This document shows positions 1 to 9,040 of a stretch of DNA of 50,326 nt, piece by piece. The translations under genes and the position numbers were made by a program. Under the pieces are notes generated by a model that saw only the letters and a list, made by a program, of their open reading frames with translations, ran no database searches and was not told where the DNA came from. Every line of letters begins with the position of its first letter. Positions within the stretch are counted from its first letter, which is position 1. This stretch comes from CAZSAT01 sp964604675 (lineage in GTDB: Bacteria; Myxococcota_A; UBA796; CAJQPC01), in NCBI GenBank assembly GCA_964604675.1, contig CAZSAT010000044.1:1-50326 (forward strand), read 5' to 3'.

Positions 1-954
1 CCCCGTTCGCCGGGTGAGGCCCCAGGGGGCGAGCAGGATCAGCGAGAGGCCCAGGTAGGTGCAGTGCACGAAGCCCTCGCCGAAGGCGGAGAAGTCCCGG
101 AAGTCCGGCGAGCGGAAGTCGCCCGGCGTGACCCATGTGCGCGGGTCCACCGGGCCGCTGGCGCGCCGCACCAACGCGACCTCGTTGTCGTTCTTGATGA
201 GGACCAGCCCCTCGGGATGTTCGGCCGCTCGGTGCGTCGCGACCGCCAGCGGAAGCACGGCGGCCGCACCCAGGACCACGGCCAGCAGGACGCGTGGAGA
301 TCGACGTGAGACGGCCAGGAACGCCGCGGCCAGCAAGGCGCACACGCCGAAGTACCAGCTGGCGGCCAGGGCCAGCGCGAGCCCCGCGGCAGCCACCCCA
401 ACACGCGCCCAGCTGCGCTCGATCCGAAGGCAGAGCCAGATCGCGATGGGGAGCCAGCCGCCGCCCACCGCTTCGGAGGTCCCATTGTGGAGTCCGGAGA
501 TCAACACGGGGGCGGCCGTCCACGCCACTCCGGCCACCCAGCCCGCCCGATCGGTTCGGTGCAGGTGGCGCGCGAGCAGGTGAGCGCCCAGCCCCGAGAA
601 GGCCAGGTGGGCCTGCACGCAGAGGCCCCAGGCCGTGGCCGCGCCGAACGCCCACACCAGCGGAGCGGCCAGGAGACCGTTCAACAGGTCTGCCGGCAGC
701 AGCACCCCGCCATCCGGAAAGCCGAGGGCGTGCGTGCGCCAGGGCACCCGCCCTTCGGCGACCGCCGATGCCATGTGGTCCAGGCTCCAGAGCGTGTTCC
801 AGAGGTCGGTCCGGTCTGCCCCGACCACGGTGTCGCCGAGGTGCAGCACCGCAGGCCATGTCAGGAAGAGTCCGAGTGCGGCGTAGACGGCCACCAGGCG
901 CCAGGTCGGCTGCGGTGCGGGGGTCGGGGTGTCGCCAGCCAGGACGGCCTCCAC
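1..954 (-). CDS. Multi-pass membrane protein, GT-C glycosyltransferase-like (3' end truncated by window)
   Basis: The frame is open from a GTG at 954 to the first base, giving 318 visible residues; the C-terminus lies outside the window. The first membrane segment spans about residues 18-38, followed by an extracytoplasmic GADRTDLWNTLW segment (45-56) and then FPDGGVLLPADLLNG (79-93). An acidic loop after TM1 and a later 'P-x-G-x-x' loop are typical of GT-C-fold membrane glycosyltransferases that use lipid-linked sugars. At least five further hydrophobic segments rich in Leu, Ala and Val follow. The start is uncertain: no clear ribosome site precedes 954, and an in-frame GTG at 984 would add ten residues. 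It is divergent from the lipoprotein gene at 1009. The GT-C assignment is an inference from topology and loop style; an uncharacterised polytopic protein is the safe description. Confidence 0.6.
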   Translation of the reverse strand, partial: MEAVLAGDTPTPAPQPTWRLVAVYAALGLFLTWPAVLHLGDTVVGADRTDLWNTLWSLDHMASAVAEGRVPWRTHALGFPDGGVLLPADLLNGLLAAPLVWAFGAATAWGLCVQAHLAFSGLGAHLLARHLHRTDRAGWVAGVAWTAAPVLISGLHNGTSEAVGGGWLPIAIWLCLRIERSWARVGVAAAGLALALAASWYFGVCALLAAAFLAVSRRSPRVLLAVVLGAAAVLPLAVATHRAAEHPEGLVLIKNDNEVALVRRASGPVDPRTWVTPGDFRSPDFRDFSAFGEGFVHCTYLGLSLILLAPWGLTRRTG

Positions 955-979
955 ATGGTAGGTGAGGCTATCGCTTCCC

Positions 980-995
980 GGCACGCAGGCGTGCC
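980..995. repeat. Perfect inverted repeat in divergent intergenic region
   Basis: GGCACG-CAGG-CGTGCC is a perfect 6-bp stem with a 4-nt loop, lying between the divergent membrane-protein gene and the lipoprotein gene. It sits just upstream of the TAGGAG ribosome site of the lipoprotein gene. It could be an operator or an RNA hairpin; nothing further can be said. Confidence 0.4.
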
Positions 996-1008
996 CTAGG
1001 AGATCACG

Positions 1009-1479
1009 ATGTCGCGCCTCAGCTTCTCCCTCGCCCTGTTGCTCACTGCAGGCTGTGGCCCCAGGTCGGGCGAGACCACGTCCTCTGGCGAGGCCGCCGA
1101 GGCACCCGCCGCCTCGTCCAAGAGCCTCGGTGATCAAGTTCCCTCGGACAGCACCTCCCAGGGCTTCGCCAGGAAGCTCGTCGGGCTCGCCATCCAGAAC
1201 CACAAGGCCGTCGACGGCGACGGCGTGACGCTCGTCTACAGCACGCTGAGCTTCGAGGGGGACGGCAGCTGGAACGCGAACGGCGCCGTGGAGGTCATGG
1301 ACGAGACCATGGAGTGCACGGAGTCCGGCTCCTGGACCATGTCCGAGGCCACGAGCGCCACGGTGGCGTCGGTCGAGTGGACCGTCTCCGAGACCAACTG
1401 CGCTGGACGCGAGCCGGAGGCCGCGCAGCGCGCCGAGGTCACCCTGAGCAAGAGCGACTGGGAGCTCAAGTTCCGCTGA
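1009..1479 (+). CDS. Small putative lipoprotein, function unknown
   Basis: The 156-residue product starts with a short hydrophobic signal and a lipobox (LTAGC) with the acylated Cys at position 16, so it should be lipid-anchored. TAGGAG lies 8 nt before the ATG. A Ser/Glu/Ala-rich linker (about 20-40) precedes a compact domain of some 110 residues. That domain contains two Cys (in MECTESGS and TNCAGRE) that could form a disulfide, and it looks beta-rich with alternating hydrophobic residues. I do not recognise the family. The last 14 bases overlap the end of the converging FAD oxidoreductase gene. Confidence 0.7.
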   Translation: MSRLSFSLALLLTAGCGPRSGETTSSGEAAEAPAASSKSLGDQVPSDSTSQGFARKLVGLAIQNHKAVDGDGVTLVYSTLSFEGDGSWNANGAVEVMDETMECTESGSWTMSEATSATVASVEWTVSETNCAGREPEAAQRAEVTLSKSDWELKFR

Positions 1480-3076
1480 GGCAGGCGGCGATGACGGCGT
1501 CCGCCGCTCGCACACCGTCGAGGGCGGCGCTCGCGATGCCGCCCGCGTAGCCCGCTCCCTCCCCCACGGGCAGCAGATCGCGCACCGAGGTGCTGTGCAG
1601 GTCGTCGCCGCGGTGGAAGCGAAGCGGAGACGTCGTACGGGTCTCCGGACCGATCAACACGCCCTCAGGGCCTGCGAACCCGGGCACCTCGCGCTCGAAG
1701 GACATCAGCGCCTTGCGCAGACCGCCAGCGATGCCCTCGCCGAGCACCGAGCGGAGGTCTGCCGATGCCACGCCGAGCGGGTAGCTGGTGCGGGGCAAGT
1801 CATCGGACAGGCGGCCTTCGAGGAAGTCGACCACCCGCTGTGCCGGCGCGGCCCAGCTTTCCGTCGCCCTCCAGGCCGCCGCCTCGATGCGATCCTGATA
1901 GCGCAGGCCGGCCAGTGGGCCCGGCCCTGGGTACTCGGTCTCCCTGACCGCCACGATCACGGCGCTGTTCGCCCAATAGGCACGACGCGAAGCGAAGCTC
2001 ATGCCGTTGACCACGACCCGTTCCTGCTGAGCGCTCGCCGGCACGACCATCCCGCCTGGACACATGCAGAAGGTGTGGGCCGAGCGCCCACGCCGCGGAC
2101 TGTGGGTCAGCCGGTAGCTGGCGGGGGGGAGGTCGCCACGATCTCCGCCGTACCGGGCGCGATCGACGAGCTCCTGCGGATGCTCGATGCGCGCGCCGAT
2201 GCTGATCGGACGGCGCTCGGCCGAGCACCCCGCTTCGACGAGGGCCGCGTAGGTGTCACGGGCCGAGTGCCCAGCGGCCACCACCACGGGGGCCCGCCGG
2301 ATCGACTCGCCATCCGCCAGGGCCACACCGACGCAGCGACCGTCTTCTACAAGGAAGCGCTCGACGCAAGCCCCGTAGCGCAGCTCGACCCCAAGCTCAT
2401 CGAGGCGCGCCCTGAACACCGGGAGGATCTTGCGCACCCGATCGGTACCCAGGTGAGCCCAAGCCGTGTGGAGGATCGCCGGATCGGCACCGAAGTCCAC
2501 GAGCCGCTGGAAGACGTAGCCGAGCAGGCCGTCACGCTTCCGCGTGTAGATCTTGCCGTCGGAGAAGGTCCCTGCGCCGCCTTCCCCGTACACCACGTTC
2601 GACTCGGACTCGAGCGGAGCACCGCGCCAGAACCGGTTCACGGTCCGGACCCGCTCCTCGACGGGCTCGCCGCGCTCGAGGAGCAGGACCGAGGCCCCGG
2701 CTTCCGCCAGCCGGAGGGCCGTGAACAAGCCCGCTGGACCGGCCCCCACGACCACCGGGCGCACGCCGCCGGGCCAGGAGCGGATCACCGTCGGCGTGTC
2801 GATCGTGAGGCCGTACCGTCCCCCGTCGCGCTCGGTCCATTGGCGCACCCCGTGCAGACCACGCCCGATCAGCTCGGCCTCGACCGCCGCCGCGAGCACC
2901 ACGCGGAAGTTCGCGACCCAGCGACGCTTCCGGTGCCGCGCGTCGAGCGACTTCCGCACGAGGAGGACCTCCTCCACGCTGGCCGCCGGGACGTCCAGGT
3001 GGACGGCCAGGGCCTGGATGGGATCCACATCGTCGCCTGGCCAGACGACACCGGTCACCAAGACCGCGACGAGCAC
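1466..3076 (-). CDS. FAD-dependent oxidoreductase, COG2509-type
   Basis: The 536-residue protein has an N-terminal ferredoxin-like segment of about 100 residues containing VRKSLDARHRK (40-50). A Rossmann FAD-binding motif follows, GAGPAG at 111-116, with the ribose-binding acidic residue in LLLERG near 135. The GEGGAGTFSDGK signature and a C-terminal VGEGAGYAGGI FAD-contact motif are typical of the uncharacterised 'NAD(FAD)-utilising dehydrogenase' family COG2509. Length matches that family (about 520-550). The substrate is unknown. The chosen GTG start is immediately after GGAGG, which is too close; a TTG or GTG a few codons downstream is possible. The gene is divergent from gapA and convergent with the small lipoprotein gene. 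Confidence 0.85.
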   Translation of the reverse strand: MLVAVLVTGVVWPGDDVDPIQALAVHLDVPAASVEEVLLVRKSLDARHRKRRWVANFRVVLAAAVEAELIGRGLHGVRQWTERDGGRYGLTIDTPTVIRSWPGGVRPVVVGAGPAGLFTALRLAEAGASVLLLERGEPVEERVRTVNRFWRGAPLESESNVVYGEGGAGTFSDGKIYTRKRDGLLGYVFQRLVDFGADPAILHTAWAHLGTDRVRKILPVFRARLDELGVELRYGACVERFLVEDGRCVGVALADGESIRRAPVVVAAGHSARDTYAALVEAGCSAERRPISIGARIEHPQELVDRARYGGDRGDLPPASYRLTHSPRRGRSAHTFCMCPGGMVVPASAQQERVVVNGMSFASRRAYWANSAVIVAVRETEYPGPGPLAGLRYQDRIEAAAWRATESWAAPAQRVVDFLEGRLSDDLPRTSYPLGVASADLRSVLGEGIAGGLRKALMSFEREVPGFAGPEGVLIGPETRTTSPLRFHRGDDLHSTSVRDLLPVGEGAGYAGGIASAALDGVRAADAVIAACLSGT

Positions 3077-3121
3077 CTCCGAGAGGCGCCGCGTAACGCG
3101 AACAGGCCGTTCACAGCGAGC

Positions 3122-3150
3122 TTGTGGAGGTCCAGGCCCTGGGTTAGTCC
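3122..3150 (+). promoter_or_regulatory. Weak candidate promoter for gapA operon
   Basis: TTGTGG, a 17-bp spacer and TAGTCC lie about 40 bp before the gapA start in the divergent intergenic region. The match to consensus is poor, but the TA-x-GT-like -10 resembles the stronger promoters seen elsewhere in the window. Confidence 0.25.
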
Positions 3151-3188
3151 GCGCGCCTCACACTGGCACCTCGCTCCCAAGGAATCCC

Positions 3189-4198
<1,010 letters not shown>

Positions 4199-4202
<4 letters not shown>

Positions 4203-5374
4203 CCATTCCCAGCATCGACGATCTCGACGTCGCCGGACGGCGGGCGCTCGTGCGCCTCGACCTGAACTGTCCGCTCCGAAACGGCGAGGTCGCTGACGAC
4301 ACCCGGATCCGTGCCGCCCTGCCCACGATCCAGGCGCTCCGAGAGCGGGGGGCGCGGCTGGTGCTCTGCAGCCACCTCGGTCGCCCCAAGGGGCGCCGTG
4401 TCTCGGCGCTCAGCCTCGAGCCGGTCGCAGCGCAGCTCGCGGCGCTGCTCGACTGCGAGATCATCTTCGCCCACGAACCGGCCGGAGACGACGCGCTCTA
4501 CCTGTCGAAGGACCTGGGCGACGGCGACGTGATGGTGCTCGAGAACCTGCGCTTCGACGCCGGCGAGAAGCAGAACAGCCCCGAGTTCGCGCGCCGGCTC
4601 GCGGAGCTTGGCGACGTGTTCGTCAACGATGCCTTCGGCGCACTCCACCGTGCCCACGCGTCCGTGGTCGGCGTGGTCGAGCACATGGACGAGCTCGGGG
4701 CGGGCTACCTCGTCCTCGGTGAGCTCGCGGCCCTGGCACGCGTCGTCGACAAGCCGGAGCGGCCCAACGTGGCCATCCTGGGCGGCGCCAAGGTCAGCGA
4801 CAAGATCGGCGTCATCGAGGCCCTGATCCAGAAGGTCGACACCCTGCTGATCGGCGGCGCAATGGCGTACACCTTCCTGCTCGCGCAGGGACAGACCATC
4901 GGCGAATCCCTCGTGGAGCCCGCCAAGCTCGACCTCGCTCGGAAGCTGATGGACCGGTGCCGCGCGCGTGACGTGCAGTTGCTGCTCCCCTCAGACCACG
5001 TCATCGCCGACAGCCCGGACGGCGAACCTTCGGTCGTCAGGGAGATCCCCGCCGGCTCCAAGGGCTTCGACATCGGACCCGAGACCGTGAAGGCCTACAG
5101 CGAGGCCATCGCCACCGCAAGGACCCTGTTCTGGAACGGCCCGATGGGGATGTTCGAGGTCGAGGCCTTCAGCGGCGGCACCCGCGGTGTGGCCGAGGCC
5201 GTTGCGGCAGCCGACGGCTACACGGTCGTCGGCGGCGGCGACTCCGCAGCCGCTCTGAACGCGTTTGGACTCGGATCCCGGGTCTCTCACCTGTCCACTG
5301 GTGGTGGCGCCTCCCTCGAGCTGATCGAAGGGCGGGTGCTCCCCGGCGTGGACGCCCTCGCAAGGAGGAGCTGA
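4199..5374 (+). CDS. pgk: Phosphoglycerate kinase
   Basis: The 391-residue enzyme transfers the acyl phosphate of 1,3-bisphosphoglycerate to ADP. Its N-terminal substrate-binding motif reads VRLDLNCPL (the usual form is RVDFNVPL, so three conservative changes). SHLGRPKG holds the basic-patch Arg, and ENLRFDAGEK and NDAFGALHRAHAS complete the substrate site. The nucleotide domain carries ILGGAKVSDKI, the magnesium/ATP loop WNGPMGMFE and a C-terminal GGGDSAAA / STGGGASLEL. Length is normal for bacteria. The ATG overlaps the gapA stop by 4 nt (ATGA), and tpiA follows after 4 nt. Confidence 0.97.
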
Positions 5375-5378
5375 GTCC

Positions 5379-6137
5379 ATGCCTCGTCGCCCGTTCATCG
5401 CCGGCAACTGGAAGATGCACAAGGGACCGGTGGAAGCCGATCGGCTCGCCACGGAGTTGAAGCCGCTCCTGGTGGATGAGACCGCCGTCGATGTGGCGGT
5501 GGCCCCGCCGTTCGTCTCCATTCCGGCCGTCGTCGCACGGCTGAAGCACTCGGGCGTGCACGTGGCGGGCCAGGATCTCCACACCGAGGCCGGCGGTGCC
5601 CACACGGGCAGCATCGCAGGCGAGATGCTCCGCGCCGCTGGGTGCGCGTACGTCATCGTTGGCCACTCGGAGCGCCGACATGGCCTCGGTGAGGACGACA
5701 TCCTCATCAACAAGAAGGTGCAGGCGGCCTTCCGCGCCGGCCTCCTCCCCATTCTCTGCATTGGGGAGACCCTCGAAGACCGCCAGGCCGGACGCGTCGA
5801 AGACGTCATCGGCGGGCAGCTCGAGGGCGGGCTCGAAGGCCTGTTCGCGGACCAGCTTCCGCCACTGACCCTCGCCTACGAGCCCGTCTGGGCCATCGGA
5901 ACCGGCGTGACCGCGTCGCCCGCGCAGGCGCAGGACGTGCACGCCTTCATCCGTGGCTGGCTGCGTGCGCGGTACCCCGCCTACGTCGCCGAGCAGACCC
6001 GCATCCAGTACGGCGGCTCGGTCAAACCCAACAACGCTGCGGAGCTGCTCTCGCAGCCCGACATCGACGGTGCTTTGGTTGGCGGTGCCGCGCTCCGTGC
6101 CGATGCTTTCGCGGACATCGTGCGAGCAGCACGCTAA
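5379..6137 (+). CDS. tpiA: Triose-phosphate isomerase
   Basis: The 252-residue TIM-barrel enzyme interconverts dihydroxyacetone phosphate and glyceraldehyde 3-phosphate. The catalytic set is complete: Asn10 and Lys12 in AGNWKMHK, electrophile His96 in VGHSERR, base Glu168 in YEPVWAIGTG (also loop 6), and the phosphate-gripping YGGSVKP and VGGAAL. The sequence after HSERR reads HGLGEDD instead of the commoner QYFGETD, a mild variation. AAGGAGGAG lies just upstream, overlapping the end of pgk. The gene is co-directional with gapA and pgk and followed after 11 nt by secG. Confidence 0.97.
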   Translation: MPRRPFIAGNWKMHKGPVEADRLATELKPLLVDETAVDVAVAPPFVSIPAVVARLKHSGVHVAGQDLHTEAGGAHTGSIAGEMLRAAGCAYVIVGHSERRHGLGEDDILINKKVQAAFRAGLLPILCIGETLEDRQAGRVEDVIGGQLEGGLEGLFADQLPPLTLAYEPVWAIGTGVTASPAQAQDVHAFIRGWLRARYPAYVAEQTRIQYGGSVKPNNAAELLSQPDIDGALVGGAALRADAFADIVRAAR

Positions 6138-6148
6138 GAGGCTGAGCC

Positions 6149-6595
6149 ATGCTCCTGTTCATCACCTTCCTGCACGTCGTGCTCTGCTTCGTGCTCATCC
6201 TGATCATCATCCTCCAGCCCGGGAAGGGGTCTGACGTGAGCGCCGCATTCGGCGGCGGCGGCAGCAGCACCGTGTTCGGCCCACGTGGGCCCACGAGCCT
6301 GCTGTCGAAGGCCACCACAGCCGTCGCTGTGCTCTTCATGACGACGTCCATCGTGCTCGCGCTGAACTCCGACCAGACCCGCACGTCGAGCGGTTCGATC
6401 GAAGAGCAGATCCTCGCCCAGGAAGAGGCCGCATCGGTGGCCGAACGCCGGGAGACCGAGGTCGACTGGCAGGCCATCCTCGACAAGGCGACCGAAGAAG
6501 GCGAGATCGACGAACTGGACCTGATCGAGGCACCCGATGACGACGCGTCGGAGGCCCTCGAACTCGAGGACGATCAGGCGACCGAGTCGCCTTGA
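6149..6595 (+). CDS. secG: SecG subunit of the SecYEG translocon, with long acidic tail
   Basis: SecG is the accessory two-helix subunit of the inner-membrane protein-conducting channel. TM1 (about residues 3-22) runs into the family motif LQPGKGSD, a Gly-rich loop GGGGSSTVFGPRG follows, and TM2 is near 53-73. Typical SecG is 75-110 residues; this one is 148 because of a strongly acidic C-terminal tail (about 76-148, many Glu and Asp, one Trp-containing segment VDWQAIL). The tail should be on the periplasmic or cytoplasmic side depending on topology; its role is unknown. The TGA stop lies within the TTGACA of the probable tRNA-Leu promoter. Confidence 0.93.
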   Translation: MLLFITFLHVVLCFVLILIIILQPGKGSDVSAAFGGGGSSTVFGPRGPTSLLSKATTAVAVLFMTTSIVLALNSDQTRTSSGSIEEQILAQEEAASVAERRETEVDWQAILDKATEEGEIDELDLIEAPDDDASEALELEDDQATESP

Positions 6596-6619
6596 CACCA
6601 CCCCAGGCTTGGATAAGTC
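6592..6619 (+). promoter_or_regulatory. Probable promoter of tRNA-Leu
   Basis: A perfect -35 (TTGACA, 6592-6597), a 16-bp spacer and TAAGTC (6614-6619) lie 12 bp before the tRNA 5' end. The pattern resembles the tRNA-tuf promoter (TTGACA/TAGGTT) and the rpsL promoter (TTGACA/TAAGTA). The secG stop codon is inside the -35 box. Confidence 0.6.
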
Positions 6620-6624
6620 TGGGG
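6601..6624 (+). terminator. Ten-pair hairpin after secG overlapping the tRNA-Leu promoter
   Basis: CCCCAGGCTT-GGAT-AAGTCTGGGG forms a 10-bp stem (one G-U pair) with a 4-nt loop directly after the secG stop. There is no U tract, so it may be a weak terminator or a 3'-end protecting/processing hairpin. It physically overlaps the -10 element of the tRNA-Leu promoter. Confidence 0.45.
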
Positions 6625-6630
6625 GGCCGC

Positions 6631-6718
6631 GCGCGGGTGGCGGAATTGGTAGACGCGCTAGGTTGAGGGCCTAGTGGCCACTGTGGCTGTAAGGGTTCGA
6701 GTCCCTTCTCGCGCACCA
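6631..6718 (+). tRNA. tRNA-Leu (anticodon GAG), CCA encoded
   Basis: The 88-nt class II tRNA has acceptor strands GCGCGGG and CTCGCGC (one G-U pair), D-arm GGCGGAATTGGTAGACGC, anticodon loop TTGAGGG (GAG, reads CUC/CUU) between CTAGG and CCTAG, a variable arm, and T-loop GGGTTCGAGTCCC, with CCA at 6716-6718. The secG-tRNA-Leu(GAG) order is also that of E. coli secG-leuU. Confidence 0.96.
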
Positions 6719-6722
6719 CCTC

Positions 6723-6754
6723 ACGAAGCCGTGGTCCTCGGACCGCGGCTTCGT
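6723..6754. terminator. Strong hairpin between tRNA-Leu and fur, probable bidirectional terminator
   Basis: ACGAAGCCGTGGTCC and GGACCGCGGCTTCGT form a 15-bp stem with a single wobble and a minimal loop, starting 5 nt after the tRNA CCA. It lies between tRNA-Leu (plus) and the converging fur gene (minus, stop at 6765), so it can serve both. U tracts on either side are short. Confidence 0.75.
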
Positions 6755-6764
6755 CACTCTGGGC

Positions 6765-7232
6765 TCAGCTCGACGAAGCGTTGCGTGGGCAGCCCACCGG
6801 CTCCCTGCAGGCGCCATAGATCTCGTGCCGGTGACGCTGGATCACGAGCCCGTGCGCATCGGCGACCTGATGCTGACGACTCTCGATGAGCTCGTCCTCG
6901 AACTCGAAGATGTGCCCGCAGGTCGTGCAGATCAGGTGGTCGTGGTGCTCGTCGAGGTCGGCCGGCTCCCAGCGCGCCATGCCCTCACCGAAGTGTCGCT
7001 CCTCGGCCACACCGGCTTCGGTCAACAACTTCATGGTGCGGTACACCGTGGCGTAGCCGACCCCGGGGTCCCGATCTTGCACCCGGTCGAGGAGCTCCTG
7101 CAGGCTCACGTGCCGGTCGAGCCCCAGGAAGCACTCGAAGATGAGCTCCCGCTGACGCGTGCTCTTCTTGGACTTCGAGGCCATGTAGGCGGCAAGCCGC
7201 TGGCGAAGCGCGTCGTCGCGGGTGGTTCCCAT
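6765..7232 (-). CDS. fur: Fur-family metal-responsive transcriptional repressor
   Basis: The 155-residue protein has an N-terminal winged-helix domain (about 15-85) with recognition helix GYATVYRTMKLL (59-70). The C-terminal dimerisation/metal domain carries EHHDHLICTTCG (95-106), which provides regulatory metal ligands and the first zinc Cys pair Cys102/Cys105. Cys142 and Cys148 near the C-terminus form the second pair of a structural zinc site. HHDHLIC and IYGAC are classic Fur rather than Zur/PerR hallmarks, but the metal cannot be assigned from sequence alone. It is a single gene between two terminator hairpins. A small palindrome TGTCG-CTC-CGACA (7251-7263), about 20 bp before its start, could be an operator. 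Confidence 0.85.
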   Translation of the reverse strand: MGTTRDDALRQRLAAYMASKSKKSTRQRELIFECFLGLDRHVSLQELLDRVQDRDPGVGYATVYRTMKLLTEAGVAEERHFGEGMARWEPADLDEHHDHLICTTCGHIFEFEDELIESRQHQVADAHGLVIQRHRHEIYGACREPVGCPRNASSS

Positions 7233-7285
7233 GGCGTGGCCTTAACAGGCTGTCGCTCCGACAAGGTGTGCGCAGGACAACGACA

Positions 7286-7312
7286 AATGGCCGGGCACAG
7301 AGCCCGGCCATT
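7286..7312 (-). terminator. Intrinsic terminator after rplQ, end of the ribosomal superlocus
   Basis: A perfect 11-bp inverted repeat (AATGGCCGGGC and GCCCGGCCATT, 5-nt loop) lies 36 bp beyond the rplQ stop. On the minus strand the stem is followed by TTGTCGTTGTCC, a modest U-rich tail. Confidence 0.85.
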
Positions 7313-7348
7313 GCGGCGTCGTTGGAATCCCGTTCCAGGTCCGTTCGA

Positions 7349-7852
7349 CTACTCTTCGCCGCCCGACTCGACCGCCGCAGGCGCGGCGTCATCGGCCGCG
7401 ACCTCGGCTTCGCTATCGCTGTCGATGGGTCCATGCGGGTTCTCACCCAACAGCTCGATGAGCACCATCCGGGCGTTGTCACCAGGACGCTCTCCGAGCT
7501 TGTAGATGCGCGTGTAGCCGCCGGGACGGTCCTTGAAGCGCTCCGAGTACTCGTCGAACACGCGGCTCAGGGCATCGCGATCGTTGACCCACTTGCGAAC
7601 CTGGCGGACCGCGTGGACACGCGACGCCTTGGCCTGCACGAGGGCGTCACCGTCCAGACCCGCGAGGTCGGACGGCGTGACACGCTTGCCGAGGGTGATG
7701 ACCTTTTCCGCGTAGCGACGCAGCTCCTTGGCCTTGGGCTCCGTGGTGCGGATGCGCCCATGCAGCATGAGCGAGGTCACCATGTTCCGGAACATCGCGT
7801 CGCGGTGCGAGCTGTTGCGGCCGAGCTTGCGGCCTGCCTTGCGATGACGCAT
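7349..7852 (-). CDS. rplQ: 50S ribosomal protein L17
   Basis: The 167-residue protein begins MRHRKAGRKLGRNSSHR, the diagnostic L17 N-terminus, with RNMVTSLMLHGRIRTTEPKAKELR (22-45) following. L17 lines the polypeptide exit tunnel near 23S domain III. The core ends near residue 140; the last 25 or so residues form an acidic Glu/Asp/Ala tail ending GGEE, longer than the 120-130 residue average. It is the last gene of the alpha operon, 37 nt after rpoA, and is followed by a strong terminator. Confidence 0.97.
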   Translation of the reverse strand: MRHRKAGRKLGRNSSHRDAMFRNMVTSLMLHGRIRTTEPKAKELRRYAEKVITLGKRVTPSDLAGLDGDALVQAKASRVHAVRQVRKWVNDRDALSRVFDEYSERFKDRPGGYTRIYKLGERPGDNARMVLIELLGENPHGPIDSDSEAEVAADDAAPAAVESGGEE

Positions 7853-7889
7853 GGGTGGACTCCTGAGAAGAGGGGCGGAGGCGCGAGGC

Positions 7890-8894
7890 CTACTTCTTGC
7901 CCGGGAAGTTGTGCAGCTTCATGCCGAGGGAAAGTCCGAGCTCCGCGAGGATCTCCTTGATCTCGTTGAGGGACTTGCGACCGAAGTTCTTGGTCTTCAG
8001 CATCTCGGCTTCGGAACGCTCGACCAGCTGGTAGATGTACTCGATCCCGGCGTTCTGCAGGCAGTTCGCCGAGCGGACCGAGAGCTCCAGCTCGTCCACG
8101 CGCTTGTAGAGGTTGTCGTTGAAGTCCTCGGACGGACCCGCCTGCTCTTCGGCGGCCGGCTCGACCTCTTCGTCGAAGTTGACGAAGATCGCCAGCTGCT
8201 CACGGAGGATCTTGGCGGCGTAGGCCACCGCGTCCTCGGGGAGCACGGTGCCGTCGGTCCAGACCTCGAGGGTCAGACGATCGTAGTCGGTGCGGTGACC
8301 GACGCGCGCGTTCGTGACCGTGTACTTGACCTTCCGAACCGGCGTGTGGATCGAGTCCACCGGAATCGTGCCGAGCGGCATCTCCTCGGACTTGTTCTGG
8401 GCGGCCGGAACGTAGCCCTTGCCGAGCTTCGCGGTGGCGGTGAGCTTCAGGACGCCGGTTGCGGTGAGCGTGGCGATCGGGTGCTCGGGGTTCACCACCT
8501 CGGCCTCGCCGTCGAACACGAGGTCCTTGGCACGCACGATGAGGATGGTGTCCGGCTGACCGCTCACGTCGAGGGTGGCCGACACGGGCTCGAGCGAGGT
8601 GCTGCGGATGAGCACCTGCTTCATGTTGAGCACGATGTCGGTGACGTCTTCGACGCAGCCCGGGATGGACGTGAACTCGTGGAGCACGCCATCGAAGGTG
8701 ACATCGGTGAAAGCAGCGCCCTGGAGCGACGACAACAGCACGCGCCGCAGCGAGTTGCCGAGCGTGATGCCGAACCCCCGCTCGAGCGGCTTGGCCACGA
8801 ACTTGCCGTAGGTGGCCGAGCTCTTGGTGTCGCGCTCGACACCGCGGGGCTTGATGAGGGCGCGCCAGTTCTTGTAGACGTGATCAGCGAGCAT
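7890..8894 (-). CDS. rpoA: RNA polymerase alpha subunit
   Basis: The 334-residue alpha subunit dimerises to nucleate RNA polymerase assembly. The N-terminal domain shows GFGITLGNSLRRVLLSSLQG (residues 40-59), the dimer and beta/beta-prime contact signature. After an acidic linker (AAEEQAGPSED) the C-terminal domain (about 260-330) has SVRSANCLQNAGI and NFGRKSLNEIKEIL, the UP-element DNA-binding helices. The ATG at 8894 is chosen because MLADHVYKNW matches the family start and TGGAG lies 7 nt upstream; a longer reading frame to 8969 is unlikely. rpsD, normally upstream, is missing; instead there is a 153-bp gap after rpsK. Confidence 0.97.
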   Translation of the reverse strand: MLADHVYKNWRALIKPRGVERDTKSSATYGKFVAKPLERGFGITLGNSLRRVLLSSLQGAAFTDVTFDGVLHEFTSIPGCVEDVTDIVLNMKQVLIRSTSLEPVSATLDVSGQPDTILIVRAKDLVFDGEAEVVNPEHPIATLTATGVLKLTATAKLGKGYVPAAQNKSEEMPLGTIPVDSIHTPVRKVKYTVTNARVGHRTDYDRLTLEVWTDGTVLPEDAVAYAAKILREQLAIFVNFDEEVEPAAEEQAGPSEDFNDNLYKRVDELELSVRSANCLQNAGIEYIYQLVERSEAEMLKTKNFGRKSLNEIKEILAELGLSLGMKLHNFPGKK

Positions 8895-9000
8895 GGAGGT
8901 ACTCCAGGCGGGGTTTCTGCCACGGTGACCAGTCCGAAGCTCTGCACCCTGCCGAGGGTTTTCTGGCACCTTGCGTGAACAGCGGGCCTGGTCGAGCCCG

Positions 9001-9040
9001 GAAGCCGAGGCTTCGGTGCATGGAGAGGGGGCTTGCCCCC
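9001..9040 (-). promoter_or_regulatory. Two hairpins in the rpsK-rpoA gap where rpsD usually lies
   Basis: GGGGGC-TT-GCCCCC (9027-9040) and GAAGCC-GA-GGCTTC (9001-9014) are perfect 6-bp stems within the 153-bp interval between rpsK and rpoA. They may be a partial terminator, a processing site or an rpoA leader element. No open reading frame or S4-like sequence is visible there. Confidence 0.4.
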
